A DNA stretch of 64,000 nucleotides from Strigops habroptila (GCF_004027225.2 NC_044283.2:13410992-13474991); one strand, 5' to 3'; counted from the first letter of the stretch, positions 46,126 to 60,420 are shown. The notes: a model not told the origin generated them from the sequence alone. Numbers and translations: made by a program.

Positions 46126-49100
46126 TAGGATCCCCATTACAAGCTAGTCTATATAACGGACTCCACTAACGCAGTTTTCTGTGCAACTTTTTTCCCAAAT
46201 TATTAGTTTCTCTGACAGGAGGATTAAGTATAGACTTAGTCAGAAGAACAGTTTCAGTAGTAAGGAGGGACAACCTTTTTAAACAGTTTATCTGGGATTT
46301 TCCATTTATCAGAGCTCTTTGCTAAGTTTTACACTTACAAACAGTTTTCTGTTAAGTCCAATTTTGAACAGCAGATAGAGTTGCTTCTGTCATAACAGAG
46401 CGGAGGGGGAAAACCTGAATAACATCTTTGTTTGGAGGAGAGTCATCTTCCTTGAGAAAAGAAAAACAAACAAAACCCCAAATATTGTGCAAGGACACAG
46501 AGCCACAGAGCTGAACAGCACTTGACAGTATGGAACAGGTCGTACCCTGGCAGTCCTTCCAGGAGTTGCTGCTTTCCCATGCTTCATCGCTTCCTTTTCC
46601 CTTCTGATCTGTGGCTGCACACTCAGTGTTAGGAATATTCCTCTAGGGAAGACATGCTATTTCTTTTTGTCTCCTTTTTTAATTAAATTCCTAATTGAGT
46701 CTACTAAGAAGGGATTCGAGATATCAAAACTGGAACCATCACCACCTCTTGACAGTGTGGGATTATGTGAAGAGATGCTAAAAGGCTTCTGGTGATCCTA
46801 AAGCCCACATTGTATCTTTCCCTCAATAAGAGGAATAGTTTATTGACATGTAAGTACTCCCTGGCACCATAGGGAATACAAGGGCTTGATGGTCCACCAA
46901 ACAAAGTGTTGTCACCTGTTACCACCTTTTTAATGATTGTGAGCTCAGTTCAACAGATCAGATAGATAGACAGGCATTCGTTAAATTTATATTTAAATGT
47001 TATGCTGAGTAGGAATGGATTTAAACACACAGCACAGAATGAGCCCCTAATTGGAACTTCCAGAAGATTTTTGTAGGGAAATGTCTTCTCAAGCAGTGTA
47101 GCCTAGTAAAGTGTGCCTGCTTTACTTAATCACCTTATCAAACACAATGGTTCATGCTGTTCCCATTAGAGAGTGACAGCAATCTTACATAAGGTGTTCT
47201 CCTGAAAGACACGAACCTCTTCATACTGAAGGAAATCAAACTCTCACTTCTCCAAGTACATAAATACTAACTGAAATCATACAGGGACATATTGCTAAAT
47301 TAACCTTTATGAGTACTAAGCAACACCTTGTAGACCAATAGATTAGAGGAATCACGCAACTGAACCACACCTTGCAGATACATAGGCGTAAATAATATCA
47401 TTTGATTAGTCCCTTTGAATTCAAAGGGATTATTCTGAAGAGAAAAGCTATCCAGTAAGCCTAAGCACCGAACTCTCTGAAGGTTACACACTCAAATACC
47501 TTGAAAAAGATTGGGCACAAGCATCTCAAAAATTGGATCAAAGTAATGGAAACTGTCAAGAAAGCATGAATAAAATTCATTCCCACTGTAATAGAATGGA
47601 AACAGCTTAAAAAGATTTAGAGAATATTTTGTGTTCTAGCATTAAAACCAAATTATGTGAGTCAAGAAATAGGGCATGTTACTGTTACTCTGCCAGATAG
47701 TTTCTACAATCACCAACAGAGATGAGAGTCCCACTGTGCCTATCAAATTAACTTCTGGTCTAAAGAGCATATCTAATAAAAAAAAATAATGGATGGATTG
47801 GCTTCCATTTCGGATCTTTCTGAGACTGGTTTGATTTCTGAAAATAAGAAACTCTAGCCCTGAATGGTCACATCCAGAAAAACAAGATGATTCAATTCTA
47901 TTTCAATACAAGTTACAACAGCTTTCCCTCCCTCTTCCACTCACCCCAGACACTAGTCTCGGTCTACCGGTGCTGACATGCCCAACTTTTGTAAGAAACA
48001 TGTGTACATACCTACATATGTGTGTATCTTTTTTTATTATTATTTTCCCCAAAAATTACCGTCTGTCACTTCAACCATAAACGCAACATCCAGTCACCTC
48101 AATGAGACAGTTATCCCAGAGGTAGAGACCACAGAGAAAAATAAAGCAATATCACAACAGAGAAAAACAAATGTGTCTTGCTCAGCATCACAGGAGGCAA
48201 GAGGAACCCAGACCAAACTATGAAAAGTCACAGCCAGGAAGACACCCCATCTTCTTCTCGCTTTAGTTCTTTTCAGAGCTGCCATTTTGTGGGCATTGTG
48301 CTTATATCCTAGAGAGTTACTGTCTTCTTTGAGTTTGGTAAATGTTCAAAGATCCAAAGTAAGACAAGATCAAAGTTTAAATGAGCTTGGCACTAGCATG
48401 ATTTAGAATGAAAAGCTAATGAAAAGCTCCATTTTTTCAAAATTAAGAAAAAAAGCCGAACTCGACCTGTAATCCAGCAACTGATCCACATAAAACTGAG
48501 TAACTTGAAATTCCTTCAAATCTGATTTATTAAAGATAGACTTTGCAAAGTTTAAGTTGCAACAGCTGAAATGAGGACATTACACAGATCCCTGTGCATC
48601 ACAGCAGTTCTCCATTAACCTGTAGGTCTTATCTCCACTAATTGGGTTTGGCTTACAATAAAGGTTTTGCAGACAGATTAATCCTGCTTTGGACACAGCA
48701 TACTAGTGACAAGAAGGAGAATCTTATTCTAGCTCTTGAATGATTGTAGTTCTGCCTCTTCAAGCTTCCTTATCTCTTTTTCTTATCCAAAAGTGTGACT
48801 TGAAATAGTCCTGATTATGGAATTCATGAAATCATAAGCATCACCAAGGACTTCACTTGCTCCATATCTTGACTTGTGAAATGATTGCTTAAGCAATTTA
48901 GAGGAAATTTCTCAAGACTTGCAGGCCCATGTGCTGTTCTGACAGAAAAGGGAAAATATGTATAATTTATGGCTAGCTCAGAGTCCCAACTGCTGGGCAA
49001 ACAAGAGCAGGTTATGTTAGCACTACCACTGTGCTAAGCAATGTATGAGAGGGATAAACCTTCAGATTAAGAACGGGGAAGGTTTCTTTAAAAATAAAAT

Positions 49101-51010
49101 TTAGGAGAGAGGGGAACCACTTCTGACAATCACCTGTCCAACAAGACAGGCTTAAGCTCAGAAAACTGCCAGGCTATGGTGGAAGTGGGTTTGCAACCCT
49201 TTTCTGCCTGGTTTGTGGAGAGAGGAGAAGATGCCGTTACTGGCATTTCAACATATGGGACCAGCACTGCCCTTCTCATGTGCCTGACAGTGACTCAGGC
49301 CTCCAAGATCTGTGGAGAAACTTTCTTGTGGACATCAGCCAGATTTTGAACAGCCTTTGAGGATTCACTTCTGCCTGGACCAGGCAAACATGTGTCTGCA
49401 GCCTTCCTGCCTGCAGATGCCACCCCACTCTCCTCCCCTACCTCTTCACTTGCTCTCACATACATTAGTTCTGCTCCCTGTTACAGTGAAGACCCCTCTT
49501 CTTCCATATTTCAAGCACATGGAATGGATGTAGACAGAAGTAAATGCTTCACAGTAACAGATGGCAAAAATTTCTGTTCTTTAGTCCCTTAGAATGTGAT
49601 GGCTCTAGATCCATGGTCCCATAAAGCATTTTCTTCTCCGTCATGTTTTATAAATGAAATCTGAAACAAAACAAAGAAAAAGAAATCACAGAGAAAATGC
49701 AGCTCACAAGAACAGTGTTTCCCCCTCAGGCTTCCTTGGAGCTAATTTTAGGTCCAACCACAAATTTCTGCTAGCTCAGAACCATCAGGGAGGGAAAAAA
49801 GCCTCCATCTGCTCCCTGACTTTCCAGTCATCCCTTTTCTGCCAAGGAAACAAAGTGTTATTGATAGAACCAAAATCTTCCACTGCCCCTACAGAGAGGA
49901 GAGGCAGGACATGCATGTTTACAAACATTTGAGATATTCAGCTGTCACTCAGTTCTTGCATGGCCTGAAGCAAATTACTTTGTTTTGCTGTCCTTCTCAG
50001 TCTCTGCCTCTCTGTGACTTGTCCCTCGAGCCAAAGGTCTGCTTTCTTCTCCTGCACCAAGGAGCACACCTCAGGCAGTGCCAAATTGAAGCCCTCTTCA
50101 AAAGTCTTACACAGACCCCCTTCATTTCTGCCTCACCCTCCTTTCAGTCTCATTCCTGTCATGTTCTCTCTTGCCAAGTCATCTGTCAGCCCACATCAGT
50201 GATTCTTTCTTCCACATCAATTTGTCTCCACCTTCTTTAGTTCTTTACCTCACTCTTTGTCCCACTACCCCAGCTTTCTTTTCCCAAAGCTAGATCTCTT
50301 TCTCTATTTATTTCAGACACCAGCTCTTCCTTTGCCAGGCCCCTTTTTCCACCTCCTTCCAAGGGGGTGGGAAAAGCACCTCTGCAGTCTGGCAAACCAC
50401 CAGCAAGCTCTCCTGCACCCCCCCATGCCACTCCCCATGCTTCTCCTATTCGCATCACACCCTGGGCAGCATGACTCATGAAGACGGCTGCAGCAGAATC
50501 CATGTTTAAGAGACAACATCATCATACAGAGAAGATATGAAGTTCTCCAACAATGGCAGAAGGGGAACTTCTGTGTGCTGATATTGAGCAGTAGTGCAAC
50601 TAATGCATTTCATTTCTCAGCAAGTATCAGTCCCAAGCAAGAGCATTTGTGCATGATGGACTTTAAGCACATGCATCCAATTGACTCTGGTGGGATTTCC
50701 CACCAGCAGTACTTCAACAAGTGGAAATGCTCACTGAATCCAGAGTGAACACAGACATGAACCTGACGCAGCTGAACTCCCACTTCCACCAGCTTCTGAA
50801 GACAGCCAAGGAGTGGCTGTGGCTGCAATAAAAATTGTCAGATTTTGAGGGTGGGGAGAACAAAACCACATGGCAGCTTTGTTCTGTAGTGGCAACATTA
50901 GGAATGAAAGCAGTAAATAGGCAGTAAGGATGTTAAGCAGTTCTCCCTACACACACTTGCCCATTCAGCATGTGAATTGGCAAGTTTTCCCTGTTATTTC
51001 CCATACACTT
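46126..51010. other. Intergenic DNA, no gene seen
   Basis: No gene or RNA was recognised. Open frames near 49312-50525 overlap on both strands in a C/T-rich block (49380-50460) and have no recognisable domains. Confidence 0.55.
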
Positions 51011-51595
51011 CATCATAGTGTAACCCCAGCTGGCAACTCAGCCCCACACAGCAGCTCGCTTACTGCCCCTGTGGCAGAACGGGGGAGCGAATTGGAAGAG
51101 TGAAAGTGAGAAAACACGTGGGTTGAGATAAAGACAGTTTAAAGGGTAAAGCAAAAGCCATGCATGCAAGAAAAGTGAAACAAGGAATTTATTCCCTACT
51201 TGCCATGGTCAGGCCATCTCTAAGCAAGCAGGGCTCCATCACGGATCATGGTTACTTAGGAAGACAAACACCATCACTCCACCCTCTTTCTATCTTCTTT
51301 CCTCAGCTTTATACTCTGAGCGTGACACCATCTGTGTGGAATATCCCTTGGGTCAGTTGCGGTCAGCTGTCCTGTCTGCGTCCCCTCCCAACTCCTTGTG
51401 CACCCCCAGCCTGTTCACTGGTGGGGTGGTGTGAGGAGCAGAAAAAACCTTGGCTCTGTGTAACCACTGCTCAGAAAGTAATGAAAATATCCCTGTGTTA
51501 TCAATTTGTGTTTCCAGCACAAATTTAAAATGTAGCCCCATACCAGCTACTCTGGAGAAAATTAACTCTATCCCAGTCCAAATCAGCACGCACTC
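51006..51595 (-). mobile_element. Solo LTR, same ERVL-like family as at 2.4 kb, minus orientation, with target duplications
   Basis: The LTR spans about 51011-51590 and is flanked by CACTT (51006-51010) and CACTC (51591-51595), a five-base duplication with one mismatch. On the minus strand a TATAAA is intact (51313-51308). The segments CAGTTGCGGTCAGCTG and CAACTCCTTGTGCAC align with the first copy read in reverse. It keeps about 16 bases near 51106-51120 that are missing in the first copy. No internal genes are present. Confidence 0.85.
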
Positions 51596-53604
51596 TTTGT
51601 GAAAAGAGTACTCCCCACAGAAACAAACATCCTCACTGTGCAGATAGATACGTTTTCAAGTTGCAAGAAGAATAATTCATAAAAATCAATGTTAGTAAAC
51701 CAGGTCTGGCACAGTCACTCTCGGCAATGGCTGCGTCCCTTCCTGGTGAAAACAGTTCTAAGACTGGAGTGATTCTAGCTTGAGAGACATGGTCAACACT
51801 CCTAGTGCACCAAATTACCTAACACCATGGGTGGCTTTCACAGTGATTTTTATTTGACGTATTTATCAAGTATATTAATATTAGTAGACCTCTAAATGAG
51901 CTATGTCTCTTATGCTGTTCAGATAGATGTCTGTGGAAACTGGGATATCTTAGTATTGCCCTTAGATTTTAGAATCTGAGACGTGTAATTATTTACCATA
52001 CAGCCATGCTGTGTTCAGATATTACCACTTACTTGTATGTAAAACCATAATAAACCTTTCTCTCTTGTCACTGTAACATTCTTCCTCCAGTCTCTGATAA
52101 GACATCACAGCACCTGCTCCACAATACCTTAGATTTATCATCCAGAAATCTGGTCAGCTTATTTTCAGTGCAAGAGAATAGTTTATTGTTTTGCTTTAGG
52201 GGATTGTGATTCTATTTTTAATTAAAATAGATTTATATCCTCCTGTTATCACCAGTTTCAGACTGCATTTTCTCAAAATGGATTCAGGCCAGAAAGAAAT
52301 GTGGAAACAAGCAATGAATCCTATTAAACCTGAAATAGGGTGTTTTAGTTGTATTCACAAGCCAGACTAGTTTTGAGGCTTTACCCAGCTCTTGGAAAGA
52401 ACATCCAGTCCTTACTGCATTATAGAATTCATAAGATGATTTCAGATTATAAAAGAAAAAAGGGCAAATTCTATTTCAGTGTCAGGCATAAGATTGTTTA
52501 TTTTTTCCTTTCGATGAATACAGCCTATGGAATTGATCTGTGAGGATGCTCAGGGTTCTCTGTTCTCGTTATTTCTCCCACCCTTCTTAAAGCTTAAGTT
52601 TTAAATTGATGAAGAAAATTATTTGAAACTGGAGGGATTTAAGCTTTCCCTTAACCTCTTTTTTGGAACAGGATTCAAGAGAGATCAGGGATATACAGAC
52701 CTTTAGCACCAAGGAAAACCCCACAGCTGCTTTACTTGAAATGTATTGAAAGAGGGCAGTGTCTTAGCAATAAAGTAATTCCCTAGTTTTCTTGAGTGAT
52801 GGAGTGACATTTAGGCTTCAGTGAAGTAAAAAATGACTCCCTTGAAATTAGGACTTCAGCCCTTCACATTATCCATTAGCATAGACCACTGAAAACTTGA
52901 TATTCTTAAATACAATTGCCACCCTTTCCTTCCCCTTCAAACCCAATAACTCTTTCCATCTTGTTGCAGCGCAAGCAGACAGACACAAGTGAAGCAGCTA
53001 TTATTTTGGTTTCCTGCTATGTCCTCTCCCATTCTCAAGGATCTTTGCTGAGATTGCCCCACCAAGCAAATTACGGCGCACAGTGGGAGTGTTTGATTCC
53101 ACAGCAGTGGCTCTGGAATCTTCCTCTTTTCTCACTAGACCTGCTTGTTAAAGCTTTAGCAACTGAAAACTTCTTATTCTTCTTTTTATGAGGGACAAAG
53201 GGAGATTAAATGCCATCATAAAGGATAGATACATCATTTCAGGTAGAAGATTCTCATCTTCTTGGCAGCATTTAATCTCTCTTTGATGCTCACATGGGCA
53301 GCTGGCTTTTAGGTTTTGCAAATCTCTGTTCAGTGTGATAAGCAACTCAGGAATGAGGGCTTCCTGGGTGGGATGGAGGAAAGCACAGATTCAAATCTGC
53401 ACTGTCCCACTTTCTGAAGTATGCAAATCAAGCTCCTAAAAACATCAGGACAGATGCAAAGCAATCCTCTGAGAGTTGCTGCTTATTTACCTGGAGGAAG
53501 CACAGGCTAAGTCTGATCCACAGACTTACAGCTGAGAAAAGCTTTCCAGAAACATTTATGGAGTATGCCTCCCCCAGGAATACAAGTCCACCTTGGGACC
53601 TTAA

Positions 53605-53710
53605 AGCAAGAATGCCATGTTAACTTTGGGCATGACACTTTGCCTCATTTTACAACCTGAAGTAATTTGACTCCTTGTCAGGCTACAGAGAATAAAGTGA
53701 CAGCACAGAT
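53605..53710 (+). repeat. MIR-like SINE remnant
   Basis: ACTTTGGGCATGACACTT, GCCTCATTTTAC, and further on CTCCTTGTCAGG...GAGAATAAAGTGA follow the order of the MIR 3' half in sense orientation. The match is by eye and diverged. Confidence 0.42.
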
Positions 53711-56700
53711 GCCAGGCAATTCAAATAGAAGTGTATATGAGGTGAATATGACTAGTGGCTGGTTACTTGCTGGTACCAGGTGGAGCACATCGTTTCACTC
53801 GTGGTTCAGTGCTAGCAGCACTGAGGGTGAAATGCTGCCACAGCTGAGATTTAATACCCCATCTCCTATGTTTCCCATCAGTTCAGAGCACCACAGGACT
53901 TATAAATTCCCTCCCTTTCATAAACAAGTATTCCCACGTGCAGTAGATTTTGTTGTGGGAAGGGACTTATAGGCCAGCAGTGAGAACCATCTGGTCAGTG
54001 TTTAACGAGAAGCTGAAGCTATAATGTAAGCATATTTTATTTATTCAAGGGTTCTCCTCGTGGCTAGCAGCCAGCTCCCAGACTCCCTAAGCCATTTTTT
54101 CCTCCCCATCAGCTTTAGAGACTGATGCAGTAAGTTAAGCATTGAAAGAGCAGGGTCTCACATAAGTCATCTGTCTCACCTTACATTTCTGTCCTGCACA
54201 CACAAGCCTTATCTTCCTCACCTCAGGGTTATGTATTGGGGTGACAGGCATCTTGGTATGCATAACTCCTCCTCTGTCCATGCCAGAGCAGGCAGCAATG
54301 CTCTGAAACGATCTCCTCCATCCAGTTCAGACTAGTGAGAAGTTTCAAAGCAGTCTCACCTGGTTTAGTGGGGCTGCTGCACTCCTGCTTTCCACCTGGG
54401 CAGACATACTCACCCCATCATTTGCAAAGGTGCTGGTTTTCAGTTAACTCCTATCCTGTACTAACCTCACCCCACCCCACAACTGCCTGTGTGCTACTGG
54501 CAAGGAAGGAGGCAAAATCACACAGCTGGTGGGGAAAGTTCAGCTTAAATGGGATGAACTGCTGGGGAATCATGCTCTTGTCCCTACTACAAGCTGCCTC
54601 AACCCAGGAGATGTGAAGCTGCACTTAAGAGGAAGTTGCTAGCCTCAGTGAAGCTCAGTGAAGGGTAGAATAGATTGGGGCTTGACTGAGGTCAAGCTAA
54701 AGGGGATGCCTGACTTGCAGTCAGAGCAAACGTGTCCATTCTGGCAGAGCACTCTCAGGCTGTTTGCCAAAGCTGGTGTAGACATGAATATAGCGTAGCT
54801 TCTTTCTGCAGCCCATCTTGTGCTCTTCAAACACTCTCTTGCCTTGGCTCTAGGCGTCCAAAGTACTCCGGCTCAGCAGGTCAGCTGGCAGACAAGCCAT
54901 TATCATGTACCCATCCTGCCCTGACCTTTGAGAAAAACTACTTGAAGACTGATCCTATTAGGGTTGTACTAAGAAATCTACTAAATGGCGGGCTAAATAA
55001 TCAACCACTCATCTCCCTCCTGCCTCTACAGGATCAGAAAGCATCAGTCGAGCAGGCAGAGCTTACTTTTTCTGGTACATGCAGCAGACAGCTCTCAGTT
55101 CAGCTTTTCACAGCTTTTTGCTGTGCACAGCCTGGAATACTTAAAAGCCTTTGATAATAACTAGAAAAGATCCCTGAAGAAATAAATCAACCGATCTTTT
55201 TGTGACTGTAGTTTTGCATTGTCCTTCCTCATGGGGATTTCCAGCAAATCTGCATTTGGATGGAAAATTGTGTCTATAATTTCAGTTGATGAGGCATTTG
55301 CTTCTCGATCTCTCCTCTTCCATTAGTGGGGTTTGGTTTTGATTTGAGTGTTTTTCTCCATGAAAGAGACTTCCCAGAGAGTGGCTAAAGTAACCAGACC
55401 AGGATAGGATAGGTATGAATTTAGATACCTTTGCAGTTACACAGTCCCTGAAAGTAGGCAGAAAATGTGTATGGGATCATATCCGCACAAAGCCCACCTA
55501 AATCACCAATAGCAATGACTATATTTTTTTCCCACGGATTTCTTCCTTTCCATATCATTCGAACTGTGACAAACTTGCATTAATATTCCAGCTGAAAGCT
55601 AGAAAACAGTCAAACAAATTGCTGGTTTGGGTACCCAAGTTTGTCACTTTCTTTCTCCTCAACAGCTTCATTTATCAAACCAAGCAAGAGAAAAATCCCA
55701 CAGAACTACTTAAAATACCATTCCAGGCAGCATATTGGTTTCGCTACCATGTCTACTACATGCAGACTATCAATAAACAAACAAAGTCTACAAATTTGCT
55801 TGAGGACAATGATGACATTTAAAAAAAAAACACCATATTTGATTCCCAAATTAAACACTAGTGTCTGGTTCTTAAGAAATAAGAGTCTCTGTTAAAGCTA
55901 CTGTTTATTAGCAATCCTAGCAAACCCCAATCAAAACATTTAAAATATTGGATTTAACTTGTAGTGCATCTGACCTAGCCTCCCATGTCTGACAATAATT
56001 CTTGCCCTGTGCTTCAGAGAAACTGGCATCCACAGTGTTGTAAGTAGAAGGGACCTCCAGAGACTCGAGACCCAAAAGCAATCAGTTTATGCTCAAACAC
56101 TCTGGTATTGCTCCCATTGACACTTAAATGCCTGTTGATTTCAGTGTGGCAAACGCTTAGATAGAAAAGTAAAGTGGCTTTTGTTGCTTTACAGACAGTG
56201 CCTGTAAGCCCTCATTTCTTTTGGCATTAATGGCACTGTATTTGATCATACAACCACTTCTCATCTTGGGAGTATGTAGAATAATGCCTTATCTTATTTA
56301 TCAGATAATCAGGGCTCATGAAGGCAGCTGGAGACAAAGTCCATTCCTTTGCCTATAGAAGACTAAGTCTGGCCCAAGAGACTTTTCCTTTTATAAATCT
56401 GCTCCAATATTCCAAGCTTGGTTTGAACATCACAGCTATCTACACAAGCACAAGGGAAGCGAACTCCATAACGGTTAAGTTGTTGCAGCAGGGTGTCCCC
56501 CCCTTCTTATCATGCCCAGAAGCATTTACAAGCCTGCCTGCACCCCAGGACATGGCTGGGGGGGCTGGATAACCTGGCCTTGTCTCGGGAGGTAGCAAGG
56601 ACTACTAATACCATCTACGTCTGTCAAGCTCTAGGATCAGTGCTACAGCAAATTCATTGTAATCCATAGGGATGATTCAGGAATAAGAGGGAGAAAGAAA

Positions 56701-59700
56701 CATGAAAGAAGACATAAATTTAAATCTGCAGGATTTTTCTTCACAGGAGTTTAGAGGAAATTCTAACTACCCACTTGCTTACCCACAATAGGGCTGAGAG
56801 CAGCAAGTGTTCTCCATAAAGCAGTAAAACAGTTTTGCTTCAGTTATTAAGGAAATTCCTTTTCCTTGAGGCATCGTGGCAGCAGCAATCTAAGAAGACA
56901 GATGTTCCTGAGAAGAGGCAACCTGAATTCATGAAATTGCCTTACACTCTCCAAATGCAACTGTATTTTATGTCTTTGATATTAAATGACCTTTGGAACA
57001 GCACTTCAAATTTATCCCAAATTGACAATAACTGAGAGGCATAAACTACATAAGGCTGAAAAGTATTTCATGCAGGGACATGAAGTGAAATATGTAAGTG
57101 CTTGTTACCAAGAATTTGGCCATGCTAAGCAGGTCTGTCAATCCCTTCCCCAGGCAGGAGGGTGGCAACTGGTAGCAACTGAGTGAGTCCTTGCACCGTA
57201 TCCCCAATTTTCAACATAGCCAAGTCAGTGCAGTTAATGCAGCCTATAGCAAACAGGTGTCATTTCTCCATGGTGCAGGATGGCAATCGATCTCATACAA
57301 ATAATCTATGAGTAATATTTCTTCTCAAAGCCTCTTCATCAGATCTGCAATCCCTATTCTGCATTTTCCAGAAACAAACTGACAGAAGAAAGTTTGCAAC
57401 CACTTTGATTCACACCAGCCCCTCTGCTTTAACACAGAGGTTAAAGCATAAGCTATACAGACATGGGCACAAATTCCCAGGTCTTAGTACTCAGTAAGAA
57501 TGTAAAAGTCTAAGCAGCACCAAGATGTCTCCTTGAGTTTGCAGATAATATGGGATGATATCTTTAAGAACTGTGAACAGTCCCTGCCTCCCTGTGACAG
57601 TAAGCTCATAGCTATGCAAGAAAAGGAAAGTTAATCTGGGCTTCCCACCATGGGGGATCCTATCTGTCACACAAGGAGAGCAAATGGGTCCTATCTATGG
57701 ACACTTATATCCTTTCCCTCCAACCTCTACCATCTTCCTCCATTAAACAGAAGGCATCTTTCATAGTGCACAGGTTTTGCTGGCCCTCAGGGAAGGAGGA
57801 TCTATGCTGCCCACTCCTGAGCAGCACCTACTACAACCTGGAGTCCTCACCAGTCACCCTTACTGTGCCTTTTGGGAAACAGCTCTTTTGTCCTCCCTCG
57901 CCCTGCAAACAGCAAGCAACAACAGGAAGACTTTTACATTATGACTTGCCAGAATCCTGCCAGGGCCAGGGCACTGAGTGCCATCTTTTAAGACAACATC
58001 TAGCAACAGCTTTGACATGTTCATGCAGAGATACAGAGTATAAACTGTGATGTAGTTCTAAGTCCATCTCAGAGCAGCTCAGTGGTCCTCTCCTTCAAAA
58101 AGTCTGCAAAATCTCCACTGACAAAAATACTAAATTCACTGCCAGGTTTTCAGATACTTAGAGAAATTAACAATATAGTCCACATTGGGATAATATATAC
58201 ACTGTAGTACCTGCTATAAGTGCTAAAAATGCATCTTTTCCACCAAAGCTTGTTCACTTGAAATAAGGGGAGATAGAAGAAGAAAATGTTTCCTAGAGCC
58301 ATAATTTAAAATCTTATTAAAAAGAATGGAGTAATGTATTTGTTAGTAAAGGGCTATAGCATCCACCCAGTCTCAATATGATGAATATAATGATCTCACT
58401 GTGGCAAGGGAAAAAATACCACCAGTGCGCTCATGTGTGCTGTAAGCAAGCAGGATTATTCACTCTGGCATCTTACAGTGATAAGCATCTCAAGACACAC
58501 TGACAGACAAGCAGGAGATGTAAAACTGTAACACAAGATCTGTGCCACATCCAGCCTTGCTGCTTCATGGGCTGCCAGGAACAGCCGCAATGACAGGGAG
58601 GGACAGGAACAGGAATGTGCTGCAGTCACTGGGGTGTCTGGAAGGACATGGGAACAGCTTTTCTTCTGAAAAGGAAAAGAGCATCTAAGAAAAAATATGT
58701 TAACAACATTATGTTTTGTAAGTTGACATCAAGGGACAGAATACCAAGTATTGTATGTGCTTATGCTCAGTAGCATGCACAGTTCTCAATCTTTTCCTGT
58801 GAGCATTACTTAGAATAAAAATAGAAGACTTTTTCCTCTGTAAAGAAAGACATATAATCAGCTTAGAAGCACCACACTTTCTCTCATTCTCCTTATATTT
58901 AAGACCTGTTTTTCAACTCACCAGTCCTGGTGTTTACCAGTTGTTACCCTGTCTGACAACTCTTGCTGGACTGGCTTAGTTTTAAATTCAAATCCTTGCT
59001 CAATTTTCACTGCGCAAATAAACTCCACCAATCAACCTAACCTGGTCCCTAGCCAGTGTGAGATCAATTAATCACCTGTAAATTAAGATAGATGCACATC
59101 TGCTGCAAATCACTGTTTTTCTCTAAAAAACCCAAACTCCATTGTGTTCACTAGGGACTTGGTTTTACTGGATTATCATAGAAGAAACAGCAAAGCAGGA
59201 ATACAGCAGACATAAGGGTGTGATGGTGTAAGACAGCGGCAATGTTGGCAATGACCACAGCCTGTAGGGCCAACACCACCAGTAGCAGCCTTTGCAGCTT
59301 CTCCTACCTCCAGCGACCCTTTCCTTCACTAAGCTGTTGTAGGAAACAGTTCCTAGTGTTAACTCTCCTGTGTCCTTTGGGGCAAGTGCTGAGGTATCCT
59401 GAAAAGTCTTTTTATACCTCTGTGCACACTCGTCTAGCAAAGAGCAAAGGAGTCCTTATTTTACCTTCATCTTGTGGTTTGCTTTTGAGAGCACTTGGTT
59501 TTTTCACAAATGCAGGTAGTCCAACATTTATGAATCAAAAATTGTGACAGGAGAAAAGCACCTGAGATTTAAAAAGAATAAGGAAGTATTTTCTCTGCTT
59601 TCTCCATCTGCCATTTCTTCCCTTTCTGCTCCCTGAGTCTGGGTGAATGTGATGTGTTTAGCCACCCAGATATTTCAAGCCATCTGTGGAAACAACATTC

Positions 59701-59713
59701 ATTGCTACATACT

Positions 59714-59725
59714 GCTATCTAGTGG
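59714..59725 (-). promoter_or_regulatory. Possible CTCF site
   Basis: GCTATCTAGTGG matches 11 of 12 positions of the reversed CTCF core GCCMYCTRSTGG. It is in gene-free DNA with no other support. Confidence 0.22.
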
Positions 59726-60192
59726 TAAAACTGCAGATATTTGGTGGTGGGAATGAAGGGTTACCAAATATCCTCCCAGATGCAACTGGTTTTATACACT
59801 AAACATCTCTGCTGTGGCAACAGAATCTGTGATGCTATAAATATTCATTCCCCTTAAATAGCCAGCACAAGCAGAAAGAACCTATTTAGTAAAATAGACC
59901 CATTTAAAATTGTACTTCATACACTGTGCATTTTATACACGGTATATGAATACAGTGTATTTATATCCTGAAGGAAGTATTTTCCTTTGGACCAATGTGT
60001 GGGTCTAGCCTCATATGATTAAGGAAGATGAAATGAGAGACTTATTTGCAGAGATAAATGGACTTACTTCAGAAGGATGGAGAAGGTTATATGGTAGAAG
60101 AAAGGTTACAGACCTCTATTCCTTTGGGTCTTGCTCATTGAAGGAGCAGGGCCTTCTATTAAACTGTAGCTACTGTGGGTCATCTTTGTTGC

Positions 60193-60420
60193 AGAATAAG
60201 AAGCAAAGAGTGGTTGAGGTTGGGAGGAACCTCTGGAGATCATCATGTTCAATCCCTATGCTCAAACAGGGCCACCTAGAACCAGTTGCCTAGGCCCATA
60301 TCTTGGGTTTTGAACACCTCCACGGACACCACAACCTCTCTGGGCGACTTGTGGTAGTGCTGAGTCACCCTCAAAGCAAAAAATTAATGTCAGATGAGAT
60401 GGTTTCTGCTCTGTGAGTGC
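60193..60420 (-). mobile_element. CR1 3' region, moderately diverged, different subfamily
   Basis: GGTTGGGAGGAACCTCTGGAGATCATC is followed by the CAAACAGGGCCACCTAGA segment, CACCTCCACGGACACC, and CAACCTCTCTGGGCGACTTG, the antisense order of a CR1 3' end. The 'ACCTCTGGAGATCATC' type differs from the 'ACCTTAAGATCATC' type of the other young copies here. The tail repeat is degraded. Confidence 0.85.

Larger units (their letters stand above)
51596..60192. other. Intergenic DNA, no gene seen
   Basis: No gene or RNA was recognised. A plus-strand frame of 140 codons at 54732-55154 has no recognisable domain. A weak CR1-like GGGACCTCCAGAGA near 56049 is too short to call. Confidence 0.5.

Noticed and set aside
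54732..55154. 140-codon plus-strand frame
   Set aside because: No recognised domain or neighbour support; within the chance range given several open frames nearby.
56040..56075. GGGACCTCCAGAGACTCGAGA, resembling a CR1 end
   Set aside because: Only about 15 bases agree and neither the tail repeat nor the following segment is present.
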